Positions 9,070 to 18,622 of a stretch of DNA of 64,000 bases are shown here, piece by piece. Where the stretch lies: positions 1 to 64,000 of the forward strand of contig CAYZWU010000022.1 of assembly GCA_964482235.1 (NCBI GenBank), in the 5' to 3' direction. Numbering within the stretch: the stretch's first letter is position 1; each line of letters begins with the position of its first letter. Both the position numbers and the translations under genes were made by a program. The notes under the pieces are model-generated. The model made no database searches. It was not told the origin of the DNA and was given only the letters and a program-made list of their open reading frames with translations. Source of the DNA: CAYZWU01 sp964482235. Its GTDB lineage: Bacteria > Planctomycetota > B15-G4 > CAYZWU01.

Positions 9070-9457
9070 TTTCGAGATCCTCCAGAAGCGGTTTGAGTAC
9101 TGCGAGAATATCCTCGGGGCCGAGGGAGAGCTGGAAGGCCTTGGCAACCAGCTGCTCCAGGAGAGGCACGAGCTCCTCCCGGCGCTCCTTGAGCGTCCCC
9201 TTGGGCCGGCGCTCGGCCACCCGCATCCCCTGACCCCGGATCAGTTCCAGGACTCCCTCCTTTTCCAGGAGCGAGTAGGCCTTGGAAACGGTCATGGGGT
9301 TGATCTCCAGCTCTTTGGCAACGCGGCGCACCGAGGGCAGCCGCATTCCGGCCTCGAGCCGACCGCTCGAGATCTGGGAAAGCACCTGGTCCATCAGCTG
9401 CCGGTAGATCGGAACCCCTGAGGCGGGGAAAACCTGAAATTGGAATGATTCGCTCAT
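9062..9457 (-). CDS. GntR-family transcriptional regulator, YtrA type (module 1)
   Basis: The 131-residue protein has the short YtrA-type architecture: a winged HTH (PSVRRVAKELEINPMTVSKA, residues ~42-61) and only a short C-terminal helical tail. It lacks the large effector domain of FadR or HutC proteins. It heads the operon with the ATPase and permease genes. A 22-bp palindrome directly abuts its start codon and overlaps a strong promoter, so it very probably represses its own operon. There is no Shine-Dalgarno and the predicted transcription start is at or next to the ATG, so the mRNA may be leaderless. Confidence 0.9.
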   Translation of the reverse strand: MSESFQFQVFPASGVPIYRQLMDQVLSQISSGRLEAGMRLPSVRRVAKELEINPMTVSKAYSLLEKEGVLELIRGQGMRVAERRPKGTLKERREELVPLLEQLVAKAFQLSLGPEDILAVLKPLLEDLENE

Positions 9458-9495
9458 GTGTATCAGTGTACTAATACACCACTCGCTCTGTCAAC
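9458..9495 (-). promoter_or_regulatory. Promoter overlapping a GntR operator (module 1)
   Basis: The operator is GTGTAT (9458-9463), ten bases, then ATACAC (9474-9479); the 22-bp site matches its reverse complement at 18 of 22 positions. Read on the minus strand, TTGACA, an 18-base spacer and TACACT form a promoter whose -10 box lies inside the operator. Only about seven bases separate the -10 box from the ATG. The same half-sites and spacing recur at 31685-31706. Confidence 0.7.
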
Positions 9496-9719
9496 GGAGA
9501 AAACGAAAAAAAGTCAAAAACGCCCAGTTGGCCGGCTTTCCGCCGATAAATTGGTTTTCCATTAAATGATAAAAATTTTATATTAGCCACTTAGCCTGAA
9601 ACTGAGGATCGGATCGAGAGGATTTCGCAACAATAATCGGGACACCCTCTCATTGTTGAACTGCCTGTCGATGTCGTAGCAACAACGACAGCGGGACTAT
9701 CACATCGAATGGAGGAATC

Positions 9720-11501
9720 ATGATGACTCGGATCAGAGGAATTACCGTTCTCCTGCTTGCCGCTCTCTTCGTCTTCGCAGCTCTGGCAGAAGCCCAGAAC
9801 GTGCGGCCAGCAACCCAGGTGGACATCGGTACGGCCATCCCGGCCTACAGGCCCTCCGTGGACAGCGACGGCGACCTGACTGCCATCGTCTACAACGCCG
9901 ACCTCTTCAGCGGTGTTTACGTGACCACATCCGACGGCCGGGGCATCAACTGGACCACACCGGTCCGGGTCGATGCCGATCCCCTCAACACGGGAAAGTA
10001 CCCCCAGTTCGACTCCTGCGTCGTTGTGGACAACCGGATCTACGCCGCCTGGGAGGACGAGAGGAACGGCGCGAGCAACGAGGACGTCTACTTCAACTAC
10101 TCCAACGACGGCGGCATCACCTGGATGGGTGAGGCCTTGATCGACAAGGGCTATCCGGCGGGCACCGGCGTGGTGCGCGACTGGCGCTTCGAGGTGTCGG
10201 GAGACCACGTCTATTTCCTGATCACCGTGGATTCGAATGGATCCTCTGACGAGGAGTTCTATCTCGTCGCCTCCCATGACGGCGGCCAGAACTTCCAGGC
10301 TCCCGTCTTCGTCCCGCAAGGTTTCGCCCCCGGAGATTTCGACATCGATTACTTCTCGATGGCTGTCGAGGGACTCACGGTCCACGTGGCCTGGCAGGAT
10401 GATCGCGGCGGATCGAGCAGCTTCAATGACGTCTTCTACCAGAAGAGCATTGATGGCGGCGCCACCTGGCTCGCCTCGGACATCCACGTCGATACCTCCG
10501 GCCTGGCTGTCGGCGACGCGAACGGCGACATGCACCTCGCTGCCATGGGCAACCTCGTGGCCGTGGGATGGCAGGAGGAGCTGACCTCGTCGAGCAATGA
10601 AGAGGTCCGTGTCAACGTCTCCACCGACGGCGGCGCCAACTGGAACGGCGACGTGATGGTAGGCACCTACGATCCTATCTTCCAGGACGTCGATGGTGTC
10701 TGGCTCGCCTTCGGCGACGCCGGCGGCACGACGAGCATCGCCTGCACCTGGCGCCACCTCGAAGGAAGCGTCGACGAGGTTTTCGTCGCCACCTCTCTCG
10801 ACAACGGCGCCACCTGGCCGCACGAGACCCAGGTCTCCACTGCAGGCGGTTCCTACGCGAGGTTTCCGCGCATCGACGAGATTCCACTCAGCCTGGCCGT
10901 CACCTTCAGCACCGGCGACTATCCCAACAGGTCCGAGACCGCCTATTCCAACGACGGCGGTCTGACCTGGACCACCCTTCAGACGTCCACCACGACAGGC
11001 GACGCCGACTACTGCGAGACCGGTTTCAACGTGGACTACAACAACGTGATCTGCGCCTGGCTCTCGGACGACCTCGGCACGAGCAACCAGAACAACGTCT
11101 TCACCGGCGGCTTCCGTCCCCAGACGCTCACCCCGATGGGCACCTTCACTGCCGGCGGGATCGTGAACTTCGAGATCAGCAACTGGCCGCTCACTGCGGG
11201 AGATCCGGAATTTGCCGTTGTCGCCTCCGCGAACCCCGGCAGCTTCAAGCTTCCCTTCGGCGACGGCCGGAACACCGGTCTCACCATGGACGCCTACATG
11301 AGAATGAGCATCAACCAGATCCCCGGCTTCCTCACCGGGACCGTCCTGCCCGACGGCACTGGTTCGACGCAGCCCTTCCCGTTCCCGGGCGCGGTACCTC
11401 CGGGAACGACGGTCTATTTCATCAGTGTCGGCCTGGACACGAACACCTATCCCTATCCGTTCGGCGCCATGACCGACATCGTGTCCGTGGTTGTTCGCTG
11501 A
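9720..11501 (+). CDS. Secreted Asp-box (BNR) repeat beta-propeller protein
   Basis: The protein has a signal peptide (TVLLLAALFVFAALAEAQ) and at least five Asp-boxes of the type SxDGGxTW, for example SNDGGITW, SIDGGATW and DNGATW. This predicts a sialidase-like six-bladed propeller at residues ~35-470. The last ~115 residues form a separate beta module containing LTMDAYMRM and ending SVVVR, similar in layout to the ends of other secreted proteins here. The sialidase Arg triad and FRIP motif were not seen, so a catalytic role is not supported. A GGAGG ribosome site precedes ATG 9720. Confidence 0.8.
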   Translation: MMTRIRGITVLLLAALFVFAALAEAQNVRPATQVDIGTAIPAYRPSVDSDGDLTAIVYNADLFSGVYVTTSDGRGINWTTPVRVDADPLNTGKYPQFDSCVVVDNRIYAAWEDERNGASNEDVYFNYSNDGGITWMGEALIDKGYPAGTGVVRDWRFEVSGDHVYFLITVDSNGSSDEEFYLVASHDGGQNFQAPVFVPQGFAPGDFDIDYFSMAVEGLTVHVAWQDDRGGSSSFNDVFYQKSIDGGATWLASDIHVDTSGLAVGDANGDMHLAAMGNLVAVGWQEELTSSSNEEVRVNVSTDGGANWNGDVMVGTYDPIFQDVDGVWLAFGDAGGTTSIACTWRHLEGSVDEVFVATSLDNGATWPHETQVSTAGGSYARFPRIDEIPLSLAVTFSTGDYPNRSETAYSNDGGLTWTTLQTSTTTGDADYCETGFNVDYNNVICAWLSDDLGTSNQNNVFTGGFRPQTLTPMGTFTAGGIVNFEISNWPLTAGDPEFAVVASANPGSFKLPFGDGRNTGLTMDAYMRMSINQIPGFLTGTVLPDGTGSTQPFPFPGAVPPGTTVYFISVGLDTNTYPYPFGAMTDIVSVVVR

Positions 11502-11520
11502 TCTCGCGGCCCAGATCGCT

Positions 11521-11602
11521 TCTCGTGGAGCGCGTGCCGATACACGCTCCACGAGAAAACATGATACATTATGGCCTTCCCGGACATCATTCCGGGAAGG
11601 CC
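11521..11602. terminator. Two strong hairpins after the Asp-box gene
   Basis: Hairpin 1 has a perfect 12-bp stem, TCTCGTGGAGCG (11521-11532) with CGCTCCACGAGA (11545-11556). Hairpin 2 has a perfect 12-bp stem, GGCCTTCCCGGA (11573-11584) with TCCGGGAAGGCC (11591-11602), and a 6-base loop. Neither has a U-run. They separate the Asp-box gene from the downstream phosphoesterase gene and may terminate transcription or stabilise the 3' end. Confidence 0.6.
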
Positions 11603-11673
11603 GGCCCGTCGTTCATCGTCTGTGCGGCGGGTATCTCTCGAACCGCGATCCGATCCTCTTGCAGGAAGAACAG

Positions 11674-14271
11674 ATGCAAAATCAAGACGGGCAGGCGCCC
11701 AACCACCCCCGTTCGCTCGTTTCTGCGATCCTGACGATACTGCTTCTCACGGCATTGACCGCGATACCGACAATGGCGCAGAACGCGAATACCGGTCCCG
11801 TCGATGGCGAGGCATCGGATCGCGTCGGCATCAAACCGGCTTCCTCGAGCAGAGCGGGATCTCTCCCGGGGACGCGGACCGGATCGGTGTCCGCCTACGA
11901 GATCACATCGACCGGAGTCCTTCTCTCCGGGCAGGAGGCCGACGGGCAGCTTCACGACTACATGCTGGAAAACGACCGGATCGCCGTCGTGATCAGCGAC
12001 ATCGGCCACACCGTGCACTACGCCCTGAGCGGGGGCAACATCATCGATGCCGGATCGAGCATCGACCGGCTCGATTCCATCAGGGAGCTCTATTCCTACT
12101 TCGATGACAACTGGCCGCGCCAGGCCATCTACAGCTCGCTGCAGATCATGGACAACGGATCGACGGGCGGCCCGGCCGTGATCCGCGCGATCGGCGTGGA
12201 TTCCGACGATCCCTCGCTGGAGGTAGTCACCGACTACTCGCTGGAAGCCGGTGCCGACCATGTCGCCATCACGAGCACTCTCACGAACACGGGCACCTCC
12301 GCCTTCGTCGACTTCGAGGTGGGCGACGCCCTCACCTGGGGTACCTGCCGCGAGTTCTCGCCCTGGTACGGATTCGACTTGAACGGGCAGACCACCACCG
12401 GGCCGTGGCTCGCCGGGATCAGCGATACGATCGCCTACGGCTACGCGGGACTCTACGGAGACATCTGGGGCCCACACGGAAGCATCTGGTCGGACATGAA
12501 CGCCACGATGGCGACCATCGGGCCAGGAGACTCCTTCAGCTACTCCCGTGTCTTCGTCGTCGGGGAAAAAGAAATCGCATCGGTGGCCACGCTGATTCAC
12601 GAGATCCTGAACACGCCCGTTGGCCTGGTGGAGTGCTCGGTAGTCGACAGCTTGACAGCAATCCCTGTTCCCGGAGCCGCCATCCATGCGTACAACGATG
12701 TGGGCGACATCTATCTCCTGATGGAAACCGACAACGCAGGGGAATCCCGCACGACCCTGCCGCCCGGAACGTGGCAGCTCGTTGCGTCGGCCTGGAACTA
12801 TCTTCCTGAAAATGCGTGGATCGTCGTCGTCGACGGCGGATCCGTGAGCCACGACTTTCTCCTTTCCCCCGTCGGTTCGGGGAACTTCTTTCCCGAAATC
12901 CCGACGGCCCATCGCACCCCGGGAGACACGTTGACCGTGATCCAGCGCCCGCTGGTGAACATCCCGGCGATCGTGAGGGAGGGCGACATCCTCGATATCA
13001 GCTGCGACGCTGCACCGGGGGCCACGGGATGGACGGCGATGCTAAGGCGCAGCGAGATCGACGTTCCCCTCGACGTGCTGACCGCTACGTATGATCCATC
13101 CACGCTCTGGTGGGAACTGTCCTGCCTTGTGCCCCCGGTGCCGCTGCATGATCTTTACGATCTGCGGGTCACGGCTGACGGGGAAATCGCGGACATCACC
13201 AGGAATGCCGTGAAGGTGATCCCCGATTTCAAGGAGGACTACTACTTCATCCACATCACGGACACCCACCTGCCCACTCACATGTACTACACGGAACCCG
13301 GATCGGAGAACGACAGATCCGAGATCATCGACTTGCGCGAGGTGATGGCCGACATCGATCTGATCAACCCGGAGTTCGTTCTGCTGACCGGTGATTTCGT
13401 CAACGAGGGAGAGCTCGAGGACTTCCTGAACTGGCGCGTCTTCACCCGGGGCCAGGCGATCCTCAGCCGGTTTCCCGTGCCTGTCTATCTGACGGCCGGC
13501 AACCACGACATCGGCGGCTGGGACGACACCCCGCCGCCCGACGGAACGGCTCGGCGCGACTGGTGGCGATTCTTCGGGTGGAACAGGCTGGACGATCCAC
13601 CGCCCGGCGCGCCCTGGTACACGCAGAACTACAGCTTCGACTACGGTCCCGTCCACTTCGTCGGTATGGAGGCGTACGACAACTACGACGAGTGGAGACA
13701 GAACATCTACGGGAACAGGAGCTTCACGGCGGGGCAGATCCAGTGGCTGAACGACGATCTTGCCGCGGCATCGGGAAGCTTGTCGCAGGTCCTGTTCTAC
13801 CACTATGACTTCAAGCACGAGCTCGATCTCAACGCGCTGGGAGTGGAGATGGCCCTCTGGGGCCACGTTCACAGTGACCAGGGCAGCATTCACACCCAGC
13901 CGTACGATCTGGCGACGAACAGGGTTTGCGACGGAAAGCGGAGATACCGGATGATCCGGGTGTCGAACGGCGTCCTCCAGCCTCAGGAGTCCCTGTCAGC
14001 CGGATCGTCCGGCGAGAGCCTCATAGCCGATTTCACGCCGGCCAACAACGGCATGCACGACGACGTGACCTGCGTGCTCATCAACGACAACGACCAGAGG
14101 TTCGAGCACGGCCTGGTGAAGTTCGTGATGCCCAAGGGGTACGGCAGCGCCCAGGTCACGGGCGGCACCTTGCTGCAGGTCGACGAATCGGGCGACGTTG
14201 CGGTCTACTACGTGAGCGTGGACATCCTTTCCCTTGCGACGGTGACGGTCAACCTGCATCTGGTTCCGTGA
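11674..14271 (+). CDS. Secreted calcineurin-like metallophosphoesterase
   Basis: Start chosen at 11674, where an AGGAAGAA ribosome site and a signal peptide (SAILTILLLTALTAIPTMAQ) follow; the frame upstream of this crosses two hairpins. The 865-residue product has an N-terminal beta-sandwich region (~residues 60-330), a carboxypeptidase-regulatory-like segment (~335-400), and a metallophosphoesterase domain with all metal motifs: DTH at 530-532, GD near 573-574, GNHD at 609-612 and GHVH at 730-733. Such enzymes hydrolyse phosphomono- or diesters with two metal ions. The substrate is unknown. Export and size suggest extracellular phosphate or nucleotide scavenging. Confidence 0.85.
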   Translation: MQNQDGQAPNHPRSLVSAILTILLLTALTAIPTMAQNANTGPVDGEASDRVGIKPASSSRAGSLPGTRTGSVSAYEITSTGVLLSGQEADGQLHDYMLENDRIAVVISDIGHTVHYALSGGNIIDAGSSIDRLDSIRELYSYFDDNWPRQAIYSSLQIMDNGSTGGPAVIRAIGVDSDDPSLEVVTDYSLEAGADHVAITSTLTNTGTSAFVDFEVGDALTWGTCREFSPWYGFDLNGQTTTGPWLAGISDTIAYGYAGLYGDIWGPHGSIWSDMNATMATIGPGDSFSYSRVFVVGEKEIASVATLIHEILNTPVGLVECSVVDSLTAIPVPGAAIHAYNDVGDIYLLMETDNAGESRTTLPPGTWQLVASAWNYLPENAWIVVVDGGSVSHDFLLSPVGSGNFFPEIPTAHRTPGDTLTVIQRPLVNIPAIVREGDILDISCDAAPGATGWTAMLRRSEIDVPLDVLTATYDPSTLWWELSCLVPPVPLHDLYDLRVTADGEIADITRNAVKVIPDFKEDYYFIHITDTHLPTHMYYTEPGSENDRSEIIDLREVMADIDLINPEFVLLTGDFVNEGELEDFLNWRVFTRGQAILSRFPVPVYLTAGNHDIGGWDDTPPPDGTARRDWWRFFGWNRLDDPPPGAPWYTQNYSFDYGPVHFVGMEAYDNYDEWRQNIYGNRSFTAGQIQWLNDDLAAASGSLSQVLFYHYDFKHELDLNALGVEMALWGHVHSDQGSIHTQPYDLATNRVCDGKRRYRMIRVSNGVLQPQESLSAGSSGESLIADFTPANNGMHDDVTCVLINDNDQRFEHGLVKFVMPKGYGSAQVTGGTLLQVDESGDVAVYYVSVDILSLATVTVNLHLVP

Positions 14272-14338
14272 TCTTCAAGCGTTTTTGCTTGTTCCCACCC
14301 TGGTGCGTCCTCCCGCTCGTCTTGAGAAGGAGTCAGGG

Positions 14339-15925
14339 TCACATGCGGCGGGGAACCAGCAAGACCAGCACCTCAGTCCGTGACGGTCTCGCCGAGCGCG
14401 GTAGCGGCTTGCCAGGAATGTGATAGCCCACGCGAATGTTTCTATCGGGGAAGACGAGGTCGGCCCAGGCCTCCACCGTGTAGTCGGACAGGCAGGGGAT
14501 CCCGGGAGGCGGCGAGTCCGGGCCGGGCTCGAAGTTGTGGGGATACTTGAAGGGGAGCGGCGGGGCGATCACGATCTCCCCGTCAAGGGCGGAGGACAGC
14601 TTCATTTCGAGTTCGTCGAAGAAGCGGTCGACTTTGTCGGTGGTCGTGTGCCACTCGGAGTGATGCGTGAAGGGCGGTGTCTCCTTCACGTTGACGACGA
14701 AGAGGAAGAGAAGCAGCAGGAGGCAGACCATTGCCCCGAGTTTCCGGGCGAGAGGACGGCCGCCGCTCCGGAGAATCACGATCGACTCCTGGAAAAGAAG
14801 CCCGGCCAGCATGATGAAGGGCACCGAGGTGTGAAGGGCGTACCAGGGGATGTCGGGCCTGGCGTTCTGGGCCAGACCATGGATCGCCCATCCCAGAACG
14901 ATCCAGATCCAGAAGATGGCGGCACAGATTCCCAGCGGCGTCCTTTTCAGGAGAAGGACGGTCCAGAGAAGAAGCAGGGCGGGTATCAGCCACCGCATCA
15001 CGGAAGCCGCGACAAGATCTTCCAGCACGTTAACGGGGTAGTAGGTGGAGCTCTGGAAGCCGGGCAGGATCTTGAGGGCGTGACCCAAGGCTGCAGACAG
15101 GTCGGCTATCCCCGACCCGGGTGCATCCTTCAGAACCTGCTGCCGAAGCAGGAGATAGAGGAGGAGGCAGCCTGCCGGAAGAACAGCGGCCTTCAGGGCC
15201 TGCAAAAGTCGGGACAGGTCGCTGAGGCGCGGCAGCAGAAGGTGCAGCACGAAGATCAGGGGAACGGCCAGAACGCCTGTTTCCTTGGCTCCCACGGCCA
15301 GGAGCGTGCACAGAGCGGGAGCCCAGATCCGGCTCGGGCCTTCGCGCCGCGAGCTGATCAGCGCCAGGAGAACGAAGAACAGGCAAAGGGCGTCGCCACG
15401 GCGCGCCGGGACGGCCAGGATGCTGGGCTGCACGGGGTGTGTCAGGAAGAAGAGACCCGCGAAGAGTATCGCTACAAGGGAACGGTCCCCGGCCAGGGAA
15501 CGGAGAAGGACCAGAAGAAGAAAGAGGCAGGCGCCGCAGAGCAAGAGATCGGTCAGGTGGTAGCCCCACGGCTCGATACCGAAGAGGGCGTGTTCCAGGG
15601 CGAAGGAGAGGTTCAGCACGGGACGGTAGTAATGCCCCTTGGGAAAGCGCCCATCCATCAGCTCCTCGGTGAAGACGCCCTGAAGATCGGACATGCCGTC
15701 CACCTTGGCCGCGGCGATGATGGGATAGGTGTCGTGCCCGACGAGACCGAAGCCGAGATTCTCCGCGTAGATCGCGAAGACGAGCAGCATGGCTGCCGGA
15801 AAGGCCAGGTAGAACCGCAATGGGAGCCTCACCGCGCGCTCTTTCGGCTGAATATCGCTAAGGGAACCGGCCCGACTCTCGCTGCCTGAAACCTCGACGG
15901 GATCGCTCATCTCATTTCTTGCCAT
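14339..15925 (-). CDS. Polytopic membrane protein, GT-C (O-mannosyltransferase-like)
   Basis: The 528-residue protein has ten or more predicted membrane helices. The first large loop contains GHDTYPIIAAAKV and YYRPVLNLSFALEHALFG followed by GYHLTDLLL, a pattern seen in TMTC/PMT-like GT-C glycosyltransferases and their inactive relatives. It probably uses a lipid-linked sugar in the inner membrane. Its start overlaps the upstream sulfatase gene stop (either Met at 15925 or 15910 is within or next to that stop), so the two are translationally coupled. The membrane glycosyltransferase plus sulfatase-fold pair suggests envelope glycan modification. Confidence 0.7.
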   Translation of the reverse strand: MARNEMSDPVEVSGSESRAGSLSDIQPKERAVRLPLRFYLAFPAAMLLVFAIYAENLGFGLVGHDTYPIIAAAKVDGMSDLQGVFTEELMDGRFPKGHYYRPVLNLSFALEHALFGIEPWGYHLTDLLLCGACLFLLLVLLRSLAGDRSLVAILFAGLFFLTHPVQPSILAVPARRGDALCLFFVLLALISSRREGPSRIWAPALCTLLAVGAKETGVLAVPLIFVLHLLLPRLSDLSRLLQALKAAVLPAGCLLLYLLLRQQVLKDAPGSGIADLSAALGHALKILPGFQSSTYYPVNVLEDLVAASVMRWLIPALLLLWTVLLLKRTPLGICAAIFWIWIVLGWAIHGLAQNARPDIPWYALHTSVPFIMLAGLLFQESIVILRSGGRPLARKLGAMVCLLLLLFLFVVNVKETPPFTHHSEWHTTTDKVDRFFDELEMKLSSALDGEIVIAPPLPFKYPHNFEPGPDSPPPGIPCLSDYTVEAWADLVFPDRNIRVGYHIPGKPLPRSARPSRTEVLVLLVPRRM

Positions 15926-17525
15926 CGGAGTAGCCGAGAGCCCTCAGGCGTTCGATCTGTTCGGGAGACATCTGACGCGACCGGGCCCGGCTCAAGTCAA
16001 AGCGCTTCAAGCCATTTTTCGTCTCTCCGTACTCTTCCTGCATCCGCTCGAACAGATCGGCCGCCTGGGACGAGATGTCACTTTCCTCGTCAGGATCCGC
16101 GGCCAGGTCGTAGAGCTCATGCCTGCCGTTGGAAGCCCAGATCAACTTGAGGTCGTCCTTGTACAGAGCGGAGAGATTCCGTCGAAAGGGCGCGGGATCC
16201 CAGCTGCTGACCATGTCCTTGATCATGGTCACCGGACCCTCGAGCGGCGCCGGATATTCGGCCAGGCGCGCGCGCTTCTCCCTCGGCGAAAGCAGGCTGA
16301 CGGTCCGCTGCGGCAGACCGGAGGGAGGGCGCAGGCCGGCCAGCTCGAGGAGAGTGGGAAAGATGTCGAAGTTGACGACGGGCTGCCGCACGCGTCCCGG
16401 CTGGACCTTACCGGGATAATGAAGAATCAGCGGCACACGCAGCAACCCTTCGTAGAGCGAGTACTGGTGATCGAGCATGTGATGCTCCCCAAGGTGCTCG
16501 CCGTGGTCGCTCGTCAACACCACGATCGTGTTGTCCAGGTGGCCTTTCATCTCGAGCGTGGTGATGAGCTCGCGGAACATCCCGTCCAGCTCGGCGATGC
16601 AGGCGTCGTACGTGCTGGACATGAGCTTGATCTCGTAGGGCCTGTACTCGTGCAGGCCGAAGGAGTAGAGCCACATCGTGTGCCAGGACCGATCCACGGT
16701 GAAGGATCGCTTCACCTGCTGGGGGTTCATGAAGCGGCGCCGGTACTCCATGGCCGGGATGAAGGGCCTGTGCGCCTCCATGTAGTTGAGAAAGGCGAAG
16801 TACGGCCGGTCGGAATCGCGCTTATCGAGCCATTGGAGGAGCCCCTGCTGCGCCAGCTCCCCGCAGGCCTTGATGCTCCACTTCCCCGTCTTGTTGCTGC
16901 GTATCCTGGCATTGATCTCGCTGCTCCGGTCGCGCGGATCGACCTTGCCGCGCAGGATCCGCATGGCTTGATCCATGTACTTGTCGTCCCAGGGGTGCTC
17001 TTCCGTCTCGAACCCCTGACTGAAGTTCTCCTCGAAGGAGATGTGCGGATTGGACGAGAAGAGATAGGTCTGGTACCCGCTGCTCCGGAAAATCTCGGCC
17101 AGCGTTTCGTGACTGTCGTCGAGATACGAGAAGTCGTTGTTGGCGCCGTGCTCGCTGGGCAGAAGCCCGGTGAACATGGCTCCGTGGGACGACGTTGTAG
17201 TACATGCTGTGGAGATGCAGTTATCGAAGACCCTGGCGTCTTCGGCCCACTTCTCGAGAAAGGGGGTCGTGGGACGGTCGTACCCGTAAAGGCTCAGCCT
17301 GTCGAGGCGGGTCGTATCCCACACGACGAAAAGAATGTTGGGTCGATCGCCGGCCGAATCCGTGCAGGAGCAGAAAAGGGCCGGGAGAGCGGCGGCAAAA
17401 AGGGCGAGCAAGACAAGAGGGAGAGCCGATCGATTCCTGCCGTGATCGAGCCGGGGAGCCGGCCGCCTGGCCGCACGTCCTCTCGACAAGACTCTTCCAG
17501 CAAACTCACCCGCGGAACCAACCAT
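15912..17525 (-). CDS. Sulfatase-superfamily enzyme with a Thr nucleophile position
   Basis: The 537-residue protein has an N-terminal membrane segment or signal (LPLVLLALFAAALPALF), then the alkaline phosphatase/sulfatase fold with VVWDTTRLDRLSLYGY (metal-binding Asp70) and TSDHGEHLGEHH near residue 340. At the nucleophile motif (CxPSR in true sulfatases) the sequence is TTSSHGAMFTG, which places Thr110 where the formylglycine Cys would be. That resembles phosphoglycerol/phosphoethanolamine-transferase-like members more than sulfatases. It is coupled to the downstream GT-C-like membrane protein. Start choice is uncertain because ~30 basic residues precede the membrane segment. Confidence 0.8.
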   Translation of the reverse strand: MVGSAGEFAGRVLSRGRAARRPAPRLDHGRNRSALPLVLLALFAAALPALFCSCTDSAGDRPNILFVVWDTTRLDRLSLYGYDRPTTPFLEKWAEDARVFDNCISTACTTTSSHGAMFTGLLPSEHGANNDFSYLDDSHETLAEIFRSSGYQTYLFSSNPHISFEENFSQGFETEEHPWDDKYMDQAMRILRGKVDPRDRSSEINARIRSNKTGKWSIKACGELAQQGLLQWLDKRDSDRPYFAFLNYMEAHRPFIPAMEYRRRFMNPQQVKRSFTVDRSWHTMWLYSFGLHEYRPYEIKLMSSTYDACIAELDGMFRELITTLEMKGHLDNTIVVLTSDHGEHLGEHHMLDHQYSLYEGLLRVPLILHYPGKVQPGRVRQPVVNFDIFPTLLELAGLRPPSGLPQRTVSLLSPREKRARLAEYPAPLEGPVTMIKDMVSSWDPAPFRRNLSALYKDDLKLIWASNGRHELYDLAADPDEESDISSQAADLFERMQEEYGETKNGLKRFDLSRARSRQMSPEQIERLRALGYSDGKK

Positions 17526-17875
17526 CCTGTTTCGTCCTCCTCGAATACGACGATCAGCGGCAGAAGCATCGGGATTGCCGGCGCCGGGGCTTCTTCCCGG
17601 ACGCCGTCTCCATCACCCGGTCGAACACCGGCTGGTCTTGGTTATCTTTCGGGAAAAGTCGCCAAAAAAACAACAGGCGATCAGCGATACCGGCAGAAGA
17701 CCAGGGGTTTTCGAGAATAAGGCACCGACACATGGACGTCAAGGCCGGGAAAACAGGGTCAAGATCGATTCTTCTTTGGCTGAAGGCTGTGTCGATACTA
17801 TCATTGTTGTTTCGGTGTTTCCGGCACAGCCGTTTTGCGACCGAACCCAGGAAAGCGCGGTGAGACTGGCAAGCC
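17526..17875. promoter_or_regulatory. Divergent intergenic region with a candidate promoter
   Basis: No gene is recognised in these 350 bases. A candidate plus-strand promoter is TTGGCT (17776-17781), a 17-base spacer and TATCAT (17799-17804), about 70 bases before the hypothetical gene at 17876. Nothing else stands out. Confidence 0.35.
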
Positions 17876-18613
17876 ATGTGGAATGTTGATCAGATCGAGA
17901 CGGTCTCGGTGATCCTCGACGGTACATCCTCCGGCAGCGGCCAAAGATCAGCAACAGCCGCCGAAGCCGGAGGCGTGCTTCTCGTTAATGACATCGAGCT
18001 CGTCGAGGTCGAGCTCTCGGCCACGCAGGTCCAGGTCTGCGAGGACTGCGGTGTTCCCCACTGCAATCCGGGCGGATGGGTCGCGTTCAGGCGCATCGGC
18101 GAGAACGTTGTCTGGATCCCGGCGTGGCGCGAGATGGAGGAGAGCGAATGGGGCTTTCCGCAGTACGGTCCGCCTTCGTACCTGACCTCGGACCGGGTTC
18201 CCCGGTTCAGCCCCGCCTCGTGGGAGAGGCTTCGCACGATAATAGCAGACCTTGCGACTGCAGGAGAGCTTTCTCCCCTCGACTCCCGGGAGGCGGCCCG
18301 ATGGTGCCAGTGGACGGCGCCGGGGCAGATTCTCGGCGAGTTTCCCGCGAAGCCCCGGTTGAACCGTGAGGCGCTTCTCGCCTCTTCCGATGGCGAGCTC
18401 GATTCCGACGCCGAAACAATCGATAGCTTTCTCAAGGAGCTCCACGATCCGGCGATGCCGATGAAACCGTTGTCGTCACCCGATCTGTCCCCGATCGAGC
18501 TCTGGATCGATCTGCCCGGAACACCATCCTGGACGGGCTTCGCCCGCGTCGGGGGCACCGTTTGCCTCCTCATCGACGGGGAGCTGGCCCTCGTGCGCGA
18601 AAGCGACGGTTGA
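17876..18613 (+). CDS. Hypothetical cytoplasmic protein with Cys cluster
   Basis: The 245-residue protein has no signal peptide or membrane segment. It contains a CEDCGVPHC cluster near residues 55-63 followed by GGWVAFRR, which could bind zinc. The rest is acidic with no motif that I recognise. Translation starts MWNVDQIETVSVILDG. The next gene begins nine bases after the stop, so the two probably form an operon. The coding call rests on length, composition like its neighbours and tight spacing. Confidence 0.65.
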   Translation: MWNVDQIETVSVILDGTSSGSGQRSATAAEAGGVLLVNDIELVEVELSATQVQVCEDCGVPHCNPGGWVAFRRIGENVVWIPAWREMEESEWGFPQYGPPSYLTSDRVPRFSPASWERLRTIIADLATAGELSPLDSREAARWCQWTAPGQILGEFPAKPRLNREALLASSDGELDSDAETIDSFLKELHDPAMPMKPLSSPDLSPIELWIDLPGTPSWTGFARVGGTVCLLIDGELALVRESDG

Positions 18614-18622
18614 AGCAATACC

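Noticed and set aside
9591..11552. A 653-codon minus-strand frame opposite the Asp-box gene
   Set aside because: High GC leaves long antisense frames open. The plus-strand protein has a signal peptide, ribosome site and repeated Asp-boxes, whereas the antisense frame has none.
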